In this document: in pieces, positions 38,612-47,094 of the stretch
Layout of the letters: each line of letters starts with the position of its first letter
Position numbering within the stretch: position 1 is the stretch's first letter
From: Chryseolinea lacunae
GTDB lineage: Bacteria > Bacteroidota > Bacteroidia > Cytophagales > Cyclobacteriaceae
Length of the DNA stretch: 64,000 nucleotides
Reading direction: 5' to 3'
Assembly (NCBI RefSeq): GCF_016735595.1
Contig: NZ_JAERRB010000006.1
Span: forward strand, 186,001-250,000
Notes under the pieces: model-generated
What the model was told of the DNA's origin: nothing
Seen by the model: only the letters and a program-made list of their open reading frames with translations
The model's database searches: none
Position numbers and translations under genes: made by a program

Positions 38612-39243
38612 TAGTCTTTATTTAATAAGTTTTCAACCTTGCTGATTGAGCTTTCCAAGAAGATCACGTTGTCAGCATTCATCAGATCATATGTGTTGAT
38701 CTGATCGGCTGTCGTGATTTTTGCGTTCTGGATGTTTCTTCCGGAGAGAACCACGTTCTTGTTGGACTCGGCCAATACAAGAAGAGTTTTCTTTTCGCCC
38801 AACGAAAGGGCTTTGAGAAGGGCTGTGTATTGCTTGGTCTTGGGAGAATCGAATGTGAAGTCTTCCAAAATAGCAATCGAGTTATCTTTTGCTTTGTAAG
38901 TCAGAGCCGACTTACGTGCGAGGTCTTTCACTTTCTTATTCAGCTTGAACGAGTAGTCGCGGGGTTGGGGGCCGAATACACGTCCACCACCTTTGAACTG
39001 AGGGTTCTTGATGTTACCCGCACGGGCACCACCAGTTCCTTTTTGTTTTTTCAGCTTCTTCGAAGAACCTGAAATTTCGTTACGCTGCTTTGCCTTGTGC
39101 GTGCCTTGACGTTGGTTGGCCAAATAGCTCTTCACGTCGAGGTAGATAGCGTGGTCGTTAGGCTCGATGCCGAACACCAGGTCTGACAGGTTTACTGTCT
39201 TGCCGGATTTTTCACCACTGGATTTTAATACTGTTACTTCCAT
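38611..39243 (-). CDS. rplD: 50S ribosomal protein L4
   Basis: L4 lines the tunnel constriction; in E. coli it also represses the S10 operon. The 210 residues have YLANQRQGTHKAKQRNEISG, KKLKKQKGTGGARAGNIKNP (the tunnel loop) and the C-terminal Rossmann-like part (TADQINTYDLMNADNVIFLE). It overlaps rplC and rplW by one base each (TAATG). Confidence 0.98.
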   Translation of the reverse strand: MEVTVLKSSGEKSGKTVNLSDLVFGIEPNDHAIYLDVKSYLANQRQGTHKAKQRNEISGSSKKLKKQKGTGGARAGNIKNPQFKGGGRVFGPQPRDYSFKLNKKVKDLARKSALTYKAKDNSIAILEDFTFDSPKTKQYTALLKALSLGEKKTLLVLAESNKNVVLSGRNIQNAKITTADQINTYDLMNADNVIFLESSISKVENLLNKD

Positions 39244-39875
39244 TATTTCTGAAGGATTACAGTTGAGTTTTTAGCTCCGGGAAGGGAACCGCTGATGATG
39301 ATGAGGTTTTGCTCAGGCATGATTTTCACAACCTTGAGGTTGGTGAGTTTCACACGATCCTGACCCATGCGACCTGCAAGGCGTTTGCCTTTTGGTACAC
39401 GTGACGCGAACGATGCGTTACCCATTGAACCGGGAGCACGAAGTCTGTTGTGCTGACCGTGAGTTTGACCACCCACACCGGCGAAGTTGTGACGTTTCAC
39501 AACACCTTGAAAACCTTTACCCTTGGATGTACCAACGGCATCGATAAAATCGCCTTCAACAAAAACGTCTTGGATGTTGATCTCTTTTCCGAGCTCTACC
39601 AACCCATCATATTCCGAACGAAAGTCGCGGAATTCTACGATGTCTCTCTTGGGAGTGGTGTTGGCTTTTTTGAAGTGTCCAATAGCCGCTTTCGTGGTAT
39701 TTTTCTCCTTCTTCTCGCCAAAGGCAAGTTGCACAGCACGATATCCGTCTGTCTCCTCGTTTTTCACTTGCGTCACAACGCAAGGACCGGCTTGGATAAC
39801 CGTGCAAGCGATGTTAACGCCATCGGCGCCAAACACACTCGTCATTCCTATTTTCTTTCCTATAATTCCAGGCAT
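39243..39875 (-). CDS. rplC: 50S ribosomal protein L3
   Basis: L3 organises the 3' end of 23S rRNA near the peptidyl transferase centre. The 210 residues show [37 protein letters not shown], the loop [19 protein letters not shown] and [20 protein letters not shown]. It is the first gene of the cluster behind a consensus promoter. rpsJ, which heads the S10 operon in many phyla, is not upstream. Confidence 0.98.
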   Translation of the reverse strand: MPGIIGKKIGMTSVFGADGVNIACTVIQAGPCVVTQVKNEETDGYRAVQLAFGEKKEKNTTKAAIGHFKKANTTPKRDIVEFRDFRSEYDGLVELGKEINIQDVFVEGDFIDAVGTSKGKGFQGVVKRHNFAGVGGQTHGQHNRLRAPGSMGNASFASRVPKGKRLAGRMGQDRVKLTNLKVVKIMPEQNLIIISGSLPGAKNSTVILQK

Positions 39876-39935
39876 GGCTGAACCTATTTATGCTGTTTTT
39901 CAGGACTTCTTACACTCTTTCTGTAAAAAGGACTG

Positions 39936-39966
39936 CAAAGATAGGAACTAAAGTATAGTTACCAAA
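39936..39966 (-). promoter_or_regulatory. Consensus promoter of the S10-type ribosomal operon
   Basis: The minus strand has TTTG (39963-39966), exactly 19 bases, then TATCTTTG (39936-39943). Both boxes and spacing match the Bacteroidota consensus fully. Transcription would start about 57 bases ahead of the rplC ATG. Confidence 0.78.
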
Positions 39967-39986
39967 TGTGGGTTTCAAAATTTTTA

Positions 39987-40017
39987 GGGAAATGGCGCTG
40001 TTTACCAGGCATTTCCC
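39987..40017. other. Inverted repeat between rplC and the ABC permease gene
   Basis: GGGAAATG (39987-39994) and CATTTCCC (40010-40017) form a perfect eight-base inverted repeat with a 15-base spacer, in the divergent intergenic region. No clean T run follows on either strand. It could be an operator for either gene or a chance stem. Confidence 0.4.
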
Positions 40018-40067
40018 CATAATCACTTAAAATCGCGTATCATTGCGCCCGTCCCGAACCGGAAAAT

Positions 40068-41087
40068 ATGCGCTTGAATGGCAAAAAAAGCTGGATTCTC
40101 CTTCCTTTCCTCCTGGGTTTGCTCTTCGTGGTGAACCTTGGTTTGGGCAGTGTTAACATTCCTCCCGGCGCTATTTTATCCATCCTCACCGGCCACGAAT
40201 CGGCCAATCCTGTGTGGCACGACATCGTTTGGGACTTCCGGATGACCAAAGCCCTCACCTGTCTTTTGGCCGGAAGCGCCCTTTCCATTGCCGGTCTTCA
40301 AATGCAAACCCTTTTCCGCAACGCCCTGGCCGGACCGGATGTGCTGGGGCTTAGCTCGGGGGCAAGCCTGGCCGTGTCGCTGGTGTTTATGAGTCAGGCC
40401 GCCGGCCTCCACCTCTTCTCCACCCCTGGCCCGTGGACCGTTGCCGGCACAGCCAGCCTGGGATGCTTCGGGGTGTTTTTTATTGTGATCTTGATTGCGC
40501 AACGACTGCGCGACAATACTTCTCTATTAATAATAGGACTGATGCTGGGCGCGGCCACCTCGTCGCTGGTGAGCGTGCTCCAGTTTCTCAGCAAACCCGA
40601 AGAACAACAGTCGTATATGCTCTGGACGTTTGGCAGCCTGGGCCGGCTGAACTGGACGGAAATTAAGGTGCTAACGATTATCCTGGTGAGCGCCGGGTTG
40701 ATGACCCTGTTTTCTACAAAGGCGCTGAACGGCTGGCTTTTGGGCGATCATTATGCGCAAAGCATCGGCATCAACCTGAACCGTTCGCGTTTCATCATCC
40801 TGTTCTCTACCAGCGTGCTCACCGGCGGTGTGACGGCTTTTTGCGGACCGATCGCCTTTGTGGGACTGGCCGTGCCGCACCTCACCAAACTGATTGTGAA
40901 GACGCATAATCACAAAATTCTTATCCCGGCCGTGGCCGTGGCGGGCGCTGCGCTGATGTTGTTTTGCGACATCATGACCCAGTTACCCGGTCAGGCCTAT
41001 GTGTTGCCCATCAACGCCATCACCGCCATGATTGGTGCGCCCGTGGTGATCTGGATTATCATAAAAGCAAAGCGGCTGGCGGTATGA
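40068..41087 (+). CDS. FecCD-type ABC transporter permease (siderophore, heme or B12)
   Basis: This 339-residue inner membrane protein forms the channel of a type II ABC importer. It has nine to ten hydrophobic helices. Family stretches are NIPPGAILSILTG, WDFRMTKALTCLLAGSALSIAGLQMQTLFRNALAGPDVLGLSSGAS in two adjoining blocks, and CGPIAFVGLAVPHLTKLIV. The ATPase gene follows with an ATGA overlap. No periplasmic receptor gene is attached. The substrate could be an iron chelate, heme or cobalamin; the sequence does not decide. Confidence 0.92.
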   Translation: MRLNGKKSWILLPFLLGLLFVVNLGLGSVNIPPGAILSILTGHESANPVWHDIVWDFRMTKALTCLLAGSALSIAGLQMQTLFRNALAGPDVLGLSSGASLAVSLVFMSQAAGLHLFSTPGPWTVAGTASLGCFGVFFIVILIAQRLRDNTSLLIIGLMLGAATSSLVSVLQFLSKPEEQQSYMLWTFGSLGRLNWTEIKVLTIILVSAGLMTLFSTKALNGWLLGDHYAQSIGINLNRSRFIILFSTSVLTGGVTAFCGPIAFVGLAVPHLTKLIVKTHNHKILIPAVAVAGAALMLFCDIMTQLPGQAYVLPINAITAMIGAPVVIWIIIKAKRLAV

Positions 41088-42082
41088 AGCAAACAATTAC
41101 TCCCCTCCTCTCCCTCCAGGCGCTGACAGTTGGCTATGTGACTTCGGTGGGAAGCAATATTCTTTTTGAAAATCTTGACCTGGGGTTGAACGCCGGCGAA
41201 CTGACCTGTTTCATGGGCCCCAACGGCATCGGAAAGTCCACGTTGATCCGCACACTCGCCGGATTGCAAACGCCGCTGGCGGGCACTGTGCGCCACGCAG
41301 GGGCTTTGCTACCATCGGGACAAAAATCCAACGGCCCCCTTCCACAACTCACCTCCGTGGTGCTGACAGACAAAGTGACCAGCGTGCAGATGAATGTGCG
41401 CGAGCTGGTTTCGTTCGGGCGGTATCCATACCTGGGATGGAACATCACCCTGAGCCGCGACGACAAAGACAAAGTGGAAGCGGCCCTGGCCGAGGTGCAC
41501 ATTCAACACCTCGCCTCCCACCGGCTGTTTGAGCTGAGCGATGGCCAATTGCAAATGGTGATGATTGCCCGCGCACTGGCTCAAGAGACTCCCGTTATTT
41601 TATTGGACGAACCCACAGCCCACCTGGATTTGAACAACCGCGTGGAAGTGATGAACCTGCTGCGCCGCCTCGCCCGCAAACTCGACAAGGCCATTCTCAT
41701 TGCCACACACGAACTTGATCTTGCCTTGCAAACTGCCGACCTGATCTGGCTGGCTGGGCGCGAAAAAACACTCATCACCGGCATGCCCGAGGACCTGGTG
41801 TTGTCGGGGGTGTTTGATGAGGTGTTTCAGTTTAAGGGCTACAACCTGAAGACCGGCCGTGTGCAGCACGAAGCCTATCGTGGCAAAGCGGTGTCGGTGA
41901 GCGGCCACGGACATGCCTTGCTTTGGACAAAAAACGCATTGGAACGAAATGGATTTGAGGTGATTTCCGCGCCCTCGGGCCTGTACATTGAGGTGGTCGG
42001 GGTTGATGACGCTACGACGTGGGTTCTCCAGGACGGCAACACCTTCCATTCGCTTCGGGCACTTCTCGCCCACCTGCCGTAA
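41084..42082 (+). CDS. FecE/BtuD-type ABC transporter ATP-binding protein with C-terminal extension
   Basis: The ATPase partner of the permease, starting at the ATG at 41084 that overlaps the permease stop. It has Walker A GPNGIGKSTLIRTL, a Q-loop region, signature LSDGQLQMVMIARALAQ and Walker B VILLDEPTAHLD with the switch His in ATHELDLAL. The signature reads LSDGQ rather than the usual LSGGQ. Standard members are about 255 residues; this one has 332, with about 75 extra residues (GHGHALLWTKNALERNGFEV and onward) forming a small alpha/beta domain of unknown role. Confidence 0.92.
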   Translation: MKQTITPLLSLQALTVGYVTSVGSNILFENLDLGLNAGELTCFMGPNGIGKSTLIRTLAGLQTPLAGTVRHAGALLPSGQKSNGPLPQLTSVVLTDKVTSVQMNVRELVSFGRYPYLGWNITLSRDDKDKVEAALAEVHIQHLASHRLFELSDGQLQMVMIARALAQETPVILLDEPTAHLDLNNRVEVMNLLRRLARKLDKAILIATHELDLALQTADLIWLAGREKTLITGMPEDLVLSGVFDEVFQFKGYNLKTGRVQHEAYRGKAVSVSGHGHALLWTKNALERNGFEVISAPSGLYIEVVGVDDATTWVLQDGNTFHSLRALLAHLP

Positions 42083-42182
42083 TTCGTCGGCAATGCAACG
42101 CATGTAAGGATTTCGTTGTGATCCGCATGGACCTCAAACGTTTGCAGTCTGGTTCTGTAAGAAATCGGGCCTATTCTCCACA

Positions 42183-42211
42183 TTGCCAATTCATTCTTTT
42201 CACTACGTTTG
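42183..42211 (+). promoter_or_regulatory. Candidate promoter of the alpha-glucan phosphorylase gene
   Basis: TTG (42183-42185), 18 bases and TACGTTTG (42204-42211) match the Bacteroidota pattern with a full -7 box. It ends 29 bases before the ATG at 42241. Confidence 0.5.
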
Positions 42212-42240
42212 AGTTTCTACATTCTTTATATCACCATACC

Positions 42241-43896
42241 ATGATTAAACCTAGCGAACTTTTCCCCTACACGTTCGACGAAAAATACAGCAAGCCCGTG
42301 GCGTATTTTTCCATGGAGTTTGCCATCGACCAACCTCTCAAAATCTATAGCGGCGGCCTCGGCTTTTTGGCCGGCTCGCATTTGCGCAGCGCCTATGAAC
42401 TGAAACAAAATCTTATCGGCATCGGCATCTTGTGGAAGAAAGGCTACTACGACCAGGAGCGCAACCAGGATCAGACGCTGAAGGTGAGCTTCCGCGACAA
42501 GGACTATTCTTTTCTGACCGACACCAACATTGTTTTCCCCATCACCATTCACGGTGCCAAAGTATATGTGAAGGCCTACCTGCTGAAGCCGGGCGTGTTT
42601 CAGTCTGCGCCGCTGTTTCTATTGAGCACTGATATTCCGGAGAACGACTATCTCGCGCAAACCATCAGTCACCGGCTCTACGATCCCAATGAAACGACGC
42701 GCATCGCACAGTCTATTTTGCTGGGCATTGGTGGTGCCACGTTGCTGGATGTGTTGGGACGTCAAACCGACATCTATCACATGAACGAAGGGCATGCGTT
42801 GCCCATGTGTTTCTACCTGCTGCATAAATACAAGAGTGTTGAAGAGGTGAAGAAGCGCGTGGCCTTTACCACGCACACGCCCGAGAAAGCCGGTAACGAA
42901 GAACACAGCATGCCGCTGCTGCACAGCATGAGTTTCTTTAACGGCCTCACGCAGGAAGAAGTGGACACCTATGTATATCCTGAAAACGGTGTATTGAACT
43001 ACACCCTCACTGCACTCCGCCTGGCCAAACGCGCTAACGGTGTGTCGCAGTTGCACGGCGAGGTGTCGCGCAAGATGTGGGGCGACTACAAAGGCATTTG
43101 CGAGATAACCGCCATCACCAACGCGCAGAACAAAACCTATTGGAGCGATCCCGACATGGACAAAGCCCTGGCCAACAACGACGACGAATCGTTGGTGGCC
43201 CGCAAGAAGGAACTGAAGAAAAAACTGTTCCGTGTAGTGGCCAACCAAACCGGAAAACTCTTCGACGAAAATGTGCTCACCATTGTGTGGGCTCGTCGCT
43301 TTGCGGCCTACAAACGCGCCAACCTTTTGCTGGCCGACTACAACCGCTTTTTGAAGATCGCCACCAACACAGAATATCCTGTGCAGATCATTTGGGCGGG
43401 CAAGCCGTATCCGGAAGACTATGCGGCCATCAACATCTTTAACGAGATCTACTGGAAAACAAAAGATTTGCCTAACTGTACCGTGGTGACCGGGTATGAG
43501 CTTTGGCTTTCGGGCCACTTGAAAAAGGGCTCCGACATCTGGCTGAACAACCCGCGTCTCTATCATGAAGCGTCAGGCACATCGGGCATGACGGCCGCGA
43601 TGAACGGTTCGGTGAACCTCTCCATTCCCGACGGATGGGTGCCTGAGTTTTCGAAGCACGGCAAGAACGCCTTCACCATCGACACGGCAAACGATTTGCT
43701 CACACCGGAGTCGAAAGATAAAATTGAAGGTCAAAATCTGATGAATGTTTTGGAGAACGAAATTATTCCCCTCTACTATAAAAATCCGGAAGGCTGGCAG
43801 AACATCGTGAAGGCAAGCATGACCGACGTGCTGCCCTTCTTCGATTCGGGCCGCATGGCCGATGAGTATTACGAAGTACTTTACAAAAAGCCCTAG
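42241..43896 (+). CDS. glgP: Alpha-glucan family phosphorylase (GT35, short form)
   Basis: Members release glucose-1-phosphate from glycogen or maltodextrin. The ATG at 42241 gives 551 residues, the short form that lacks the long N-terminal part of muscle-type enzymes. It shows VAYFSMEFAIDQPLKIYSGG, LAGSHLRSAYELKQNLIGIG, YHMNEGHALPMC, FTTHTPEKAGNEEH, VWARRFAAYKRANLLL and HEASGTSGMTAAMNGSVN. In canonical GT35 enzymes the last block reads GTSNMK or GTSGMK, and that Lys holds pyridoxal phosphate; here it is Thr. Activity as a classical phosphorylase is therefore uncertain. A strong terminator follows. Confidence 0.85.
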   Translation: MIKPSELFPYTFDEKYSKPVAYFSMEFAIDQPLKIYSGGLGFLAGSHLRSAYELKQNLIGIGILWKKGYYDQERNQDQTLKVSFRDKDYSFLTDTNIVFPITIHGAKVYVKAYLLKPGVFQSAPLFLLSTDIPENDYLAQTISHRLYDPNETTRIAQSILLGIGGATLLDVLGRQTDIYHMNEGHALPMCFYLLHKYKSVEEVKKRVAFTTHTPEKAGNEEHSMPLLHSMSFFNGLTQEEVDTYVYPENGVLNYTLTALRLAKRANGVSQLHGEVSRKMWGDYKGICEITAITNAQNKTYWSDPDMDKALANNDDESLVARKKELKKKLFRVVANQTGKLFDENVLTIVWARRFAAYKRANLLLADYNRFLKIATNTEYPVQIIWAGKPYPEDYAAINIFNEIYWKTKDLPNCTVVTGYELWLSGHLKKGSDIWLNNPRLYHEASGTSGMTAAMNGSVNLSIPDGWVPEFSKHGKNAFTIDTANDLLTPESKDKIEGQNLMNVLENEIIPLYYKNPEGWQNIVKASMTDVLPFFDSGRMADEYYEVLYKKP

Positions 43897-43915
43897 TCGT
43901 ATTTCATCAAAAAAG

Positions 43916-43949
43916 AAAGGCCTTGCGCGTGATTCACGGCAAGGCCTTT
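43916..43949. terminator. Bidirectional terminator between glgP and the inositol oxygenase gene
   Basis: AAAGGCCTTGC and GCAAGGCCTTT form a perfect 11-base-pair stem, with TTTTTGTTTTTG on the right and AAAAA on the left. It ends both converging genes. Confidence 0.88.
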
Positions 43950-43970
43950 TTGTTTTTGTGAAGCTTGTGC

Positions 43971-44852
43971 TTACAGCTTTACCGTTGACGGCAAATATTT
44001 TGCAATCAGGTCTTCGTAATAGGGTTTCAACTCCTTGGCATTGGGAGGCACAGGGTTCTTGGAGTACAGATCGTAGGGGTTGAACTTGTTCACCCATTCA
44101 AACATGGCGCGATCGTGGTCGTCCATCAAATGCTCGTAGGCATGTTCGCGGTGTTGCGAGTAGAACGAGTGGTAGCGGATCATGTAGAGTGCTGGCTCAG
44201 GCAGGTAGTCTTTTGTGATCTGATACAGATATTCATCGTGACCCCACGACATGGTTACGTTGCGCATGCCGCAGCCGTGCTCGTATACACCATACTTCGT
44301 GTTGTATTTCTCGTTGTTGATGTCGGGGTTTGCCGCAAAATATTCGGGGTAGACAATTTTGTCGGAGAATTTACAGCCTACCGGGAATGTATCGCCCACT
44401 ACAGCCCACTGGGGTTCACCGAAGAGGCAAAGCACTTTGCCCATGTCATGAATGAAGCCGGTGAGCACAAACCAATCGGGGTGACCATCGCGACGGATCG
44501 ACTCGGCCGTTTGAAGTAAGTGTTGCAGTTGATCCAGTTCAATATCGGGATCGGAATCGTCTACCAGTGTGTTCAGGAATTCCATGGCTTGCCACACAGG
44601 CATTTCTTTGCGATTGAATCGCAAAAAGTCCGCACGTTTTTCTTGTACGAAATCGTAGGACTGATACTGGTGATTAAGCCTGTAGAACTCGCGCACGGTG
44701 TCGCGTACGGGATCATTATAGTTCCGGTATTCTTCTTTGGCTTTGGCTGGTTGGTTGGGTTCGGGGTAACGTTGCAAAACGTCGTCCTCCCATTGCTCGA
44801 TGCTTTGAAGGGGGTTGATTTCTTTCTGCGAAAATGAAGCTGCGTCTCTCAT
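43971..44852 (-). CDS. Myo-inositol oxygenase (MIOX)
   Basis: MIOX cleaves myo-inositol with O2 to D-glucuronate, using a di-iron site in an HD-domain-like fold. The 293-residue protein, close to the animal enzyme in length, has [23 protein letters not shown], the iron ligands in [16 protein letters not shown] (HD pair), [19 protein letters not shown] and [19 protein letters not shown], and substrate residues in [12 protein letters not shown]. The family is best known from animals, plants and fungi. The upstream same-strand gene is a sodium/solute symporter 67 bases away, which suggests inositol uptake and oxidation. Confidence 0.92.
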   Translation of the reverse strand: MRDAASFSQKEINPLQSIEQWEDDVLQRYPEPNQPAKAKEEYRNYNDPVRDTVREFYRLNHQYQSYDFVQEKRADFLRFNRKEMPVWQAMEFLNTLVDDSDPDIELDQLQHLLQTAESIRRDGHPDWFVLTGFIHDMGKVLCLFGEPQWAVVGDTFPVGCKFSDKIVYPEYFAANPDINNEKYNTKYGVYEHGCGMRNVTMSWGHDEYLYQITKDYLPEPALYMIRYHSFYSQHREHAYEHLMDDHDRAMFEWVNKFNPYDLYSKNPVPPNAKELKPYYEDLIAKYLPSTVKL

Positions 44853-44875
44853 ATCCCTGATGTTTGATGATTAAC

Positions 44876-44883
44876 CAAATCTA
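44876..44883 (-). promoter_or_regulatory. Candidate -7 box for the inositol oxygenase gene
   Basis: The minus strand reads TAGATTTG, matching TAnnTTTG, 23 bases before the MIOX ATG. No -33 box is seen at the expected spacing. It would allow separate expression from the symporter gene. Confidence 0.35.
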
Positions 44884-44919
44884 CAAAATTCGTTTTAGAA
44901 AACCTCCATCGATTGCAGG

Positions 44920-46557
44920 TTACCAGAAAACTGTATAGAGCGCCGTCAGAATTCCGCCAATGAGAACAGAGCCCACCAAAAATCCCGACGACACTTTAAA
45001 CATCGCGGGATCGATCTCGATGATGCGTGGCTGCGTTTTGCTGCGCCGGTCGAGCAAACTTAGGATGACCATTATGGCCACCAGCGCAACAAAAACTATT
45101 GTCATGCGATCGAGGAATGGATAGTCGGGAAAAGCGCCATTTGTCCAAACCGGGAGAAATTTGAGTAGCGCAGACAGCGGAATGGTGAGCAACGCAGCGG
45201 CCAGAGCAGCACCTGCCGTGGCCCGTTTCCAGAAAAATCCAAGCAAGAAAATAGCCAGCACGCCGGGCGAAATAAAACCAACATACTCCTGAATAAACTG
45301 GTAGGCCTGATCGAGCGAGCGCAACATGGGCGCTACCAAACCACCCAACACCATTGCCACAACCACCGTGACGCGACCGGAGATAACCATTCCTTTTTCG
45401 CTGGCATTCTTGTTGAAAAACTTTTTATAGATGTCCATCGAAAAAATGGTCGCAATGCTGTTGGCTTTGCCGGCCAGCGACGCCACAACGGCTGCCGTGA
45501 GCGCCGCGAAGGCTAATCCTTTGAGACCGTCGGGCAATAAATTTAATAGTGTGGGGTAGGCATGATCGGGTTTCACCACACCGGTGGCATCGACCATCTC
45601 GGTTTGAAACATTCCCTGCTGATACAAAACATAGGCCGCAATGCCCGGAAGAACGGCGATGACGGGAATGAGCAATTTCAAAAATGCGGCGAATAAGATT
45701 CCACTGCGGGCCGTCTTCAGGTCGGCGCCCAGGGCACGTTGTATGATGTATTGATTGCAGCCCCAGTAATTCAGGTTGTTGATCCACATGCCGCCGATGA
45801 GCACGGTGAGGCCCGGAAGATCTTTGTAGTAGGGATGTGTGCTGTCGAAGATCATGTGAAAGTGGGTCGGTGCTTTTTCGCGCAACAGTTGAAAACCCCG
45901 CCACACATTTTCGCCGTCGCCGTGATGTGCCGACACCATGGTGAGCGCCAGGTAGGTGGTGACAAGGCCGCCCAGGATTAAGACGCCAACCTGAATCACG
46001 TCGGTGTAGCCAATCACTTTCATGCCGCCCAACGTGACCAATACTGAAAAGAAGGCCAGCCCGGCAATGCACCAGCCGAAATCAATGCCCGAGATGGATG
46101 TGATGGCCAACGCGCCCAGATAGAGTATGGACGTGAGGTTCACAAACACATAGACCAGCAACCAGAACACGGCCATGATGGTGCTCACCGTGCTGTTGTA
46201 GCGTTCGGAGAGGAACTGGGGCATGGTGTAGATTTTATTCTTGAGATAGACCGGAATAAAAAATACAGCCACAATCACCAGCGTGGCGGCGGCCATCCAC
46301 TCGTAGGTGGAGATGGCCAGGCCCAGGGCAAAGCCCGATCCCGACATGCCAATGAAGTGCTCTGCCGAAATGTTGGAGGCGATGAGCGACGCGCCAATAG
46401 CCCACCAGGTGAGCGACCCTTCGGCCAGAAAAAAATCTTTCGCGTTGGTGGTTTTGGATTTCTTGCGATAATAAATCCAGGTGCCATAGCTGGCCACGGT
46501 GATGAAGTAGACGAGAAAAACGAGGTAGTCTACCGAGTGAAGTTGGTTCATGTTCAA
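44920..46557 (-). CDS. Sodium/solute symporter (SSS family)
   Basis: This 545-residue inner membrane protein has about 13-14 helices of the SSS/SGLT type (LeuT fold). Features include the start YLVFLVYFITVASYGTWIYY, the Na site region WWAIGASLIASNISAEHFIG, MPQFLSERYN and a large central loop (HHGDGENVWRGFQLLREK). MWINNLNYWGCNQYIIQRALGA and ALTAAVVASLAGKANSIATI are typical of the sugar/inositol branch. Its position directly before the inositol oxygenase gene makes myo-inositol the leading substrate guess, with glucose or galactose as alternatives. The residues that fix the substrate were not resolved. Confidence 0.9.
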   Translation of the reverse strand: MNMNQLHSVDYLVFLVYFITVASYGTWIYYRKKSKTTNAKDFFLAEGSLTWWAIGASLIASNISAEHFIGMSGSGFALGLAISTYEWMAAATLVIVAVFFIPVYLKNKIYTMPQFLSERYNSTVSTIMAVFWLLVYVFVNLTSILYLGALAITSISGIDFGWCIAGLAFFSVLVTLGGMKVIGYTDVIQVGVLILGGLVTTYLALTMVSAHHGDGENVWRGFQLLREKAPTHFHMIFDSTHPYYKDLPGLTVLIGGMWINNLNYWGCNQYIIQRALGADLKTARSGILFAAFLKLLIPVIAVLPGIAAYVLYQQGMFQTEMVDATGVVKPDHAYPTLLNLLPDGLKGLAFAALTAAVVASLAGKANSIATIFSMDIYKKFFNKNASEKGMVISGRVTVVVAMVLGGLVAPMLRSLDQAYQFIQEYVGFISPGVLAIFLLGFFWKRATAGAALAAALLTIPLSALLKFLPVWTNGAFPDYPFLDRMTIVFVALVAIMVILSLLDRRSKTQPRIIEIDPAMFKVSSGFLVGSVLIGGILTALYTVFW

Positions 46558-46678
46558 AAGTGCGCAGGTGTAGGGCTACTAATGTACAGAGATATTATGG
46601 AAGAATGTAAACGCCACTGCAACTCCCTTAAACAGAACCGGCTACGGGAGCATTTTTGGAATCGCGATGAAATCGACC

Positions 46679-47092
46679 TTATTTCAATTCGGCCCGCGCA
46701 AACACTACGGTATACTTTTCGCACCACACGTGCACGAATTTATATTGCGACAGGTCGGTGCCCTTGGGTATGGCATAGGATTGTTTTCCCGACGTTGACT
46801 TGAGGTTGCCCAGGCGAATGTAGTCGCCCGCGTCAACATCTTTGCTGAGGTATATTTTGAGGTCGGGTCCGTTTTGCGAGGTGTATGGATCGAGCACAAC
46901 GGTGGCGCTGCCCTGCGTTTCGTAGATGGAGGCAACACCACTGGCCGTGTGCTGTATGCCTTCCAAAACACCCTGCTTCAGCAACGTGGAGGCTGCCGTA
47001 TCAAAATCATCGTCAATGGGAAGCGATGGCGACGCATCTTCCGGTTGGCAACTGGCCAACACCATCAGAAATATCAACACTATGTTTTTCAT
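46679..47092 (-). CDS. DM13-domain lipoprotein
   Basis: The ATG at 47092 gives a 137-residue lipoprotein with signal peptide NIVLIFLMVLASC; the lipobox Cys is residue 15. The mature part (about 45-135) is a DM13-type domain: LEGIQHTASGVASIYETQGS, LKIYLSKDVDAGDYIRLG and FVHVWCEKYTVVFARAEL, with the conserved Cys in VWCEKY. DM13 domains are proposed to support redox or cell-surface roles; no experiment is known to me for this one. It begins two bases after the stop of the barrel gene and is probably cotranscribed. Confidence 0.8.
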   Translation of the reverse strand: MKNIVLIFLMVLASCQPEDASPSLPIDDDFDTAASTLLKQGVLEGIQHTASGVASIYETQGSATVVLDPYTSQNGPDLKIYLSKDVDAGDYIRLGNLKSTSGKQSYAIPKGTDLSQYKFVHVWCEKYTVVFARAELK

Positions 47093-47094
47093 GT

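Noticed and set aside
42019-42240. In-frame upstream extension of the phosphorylase
   Set aside because: It overlaps the end of the ABC ATPase gene, and the candidate promoter at 42183-42211 lies inside it; the ATG at 42241 matches the family N terminus.
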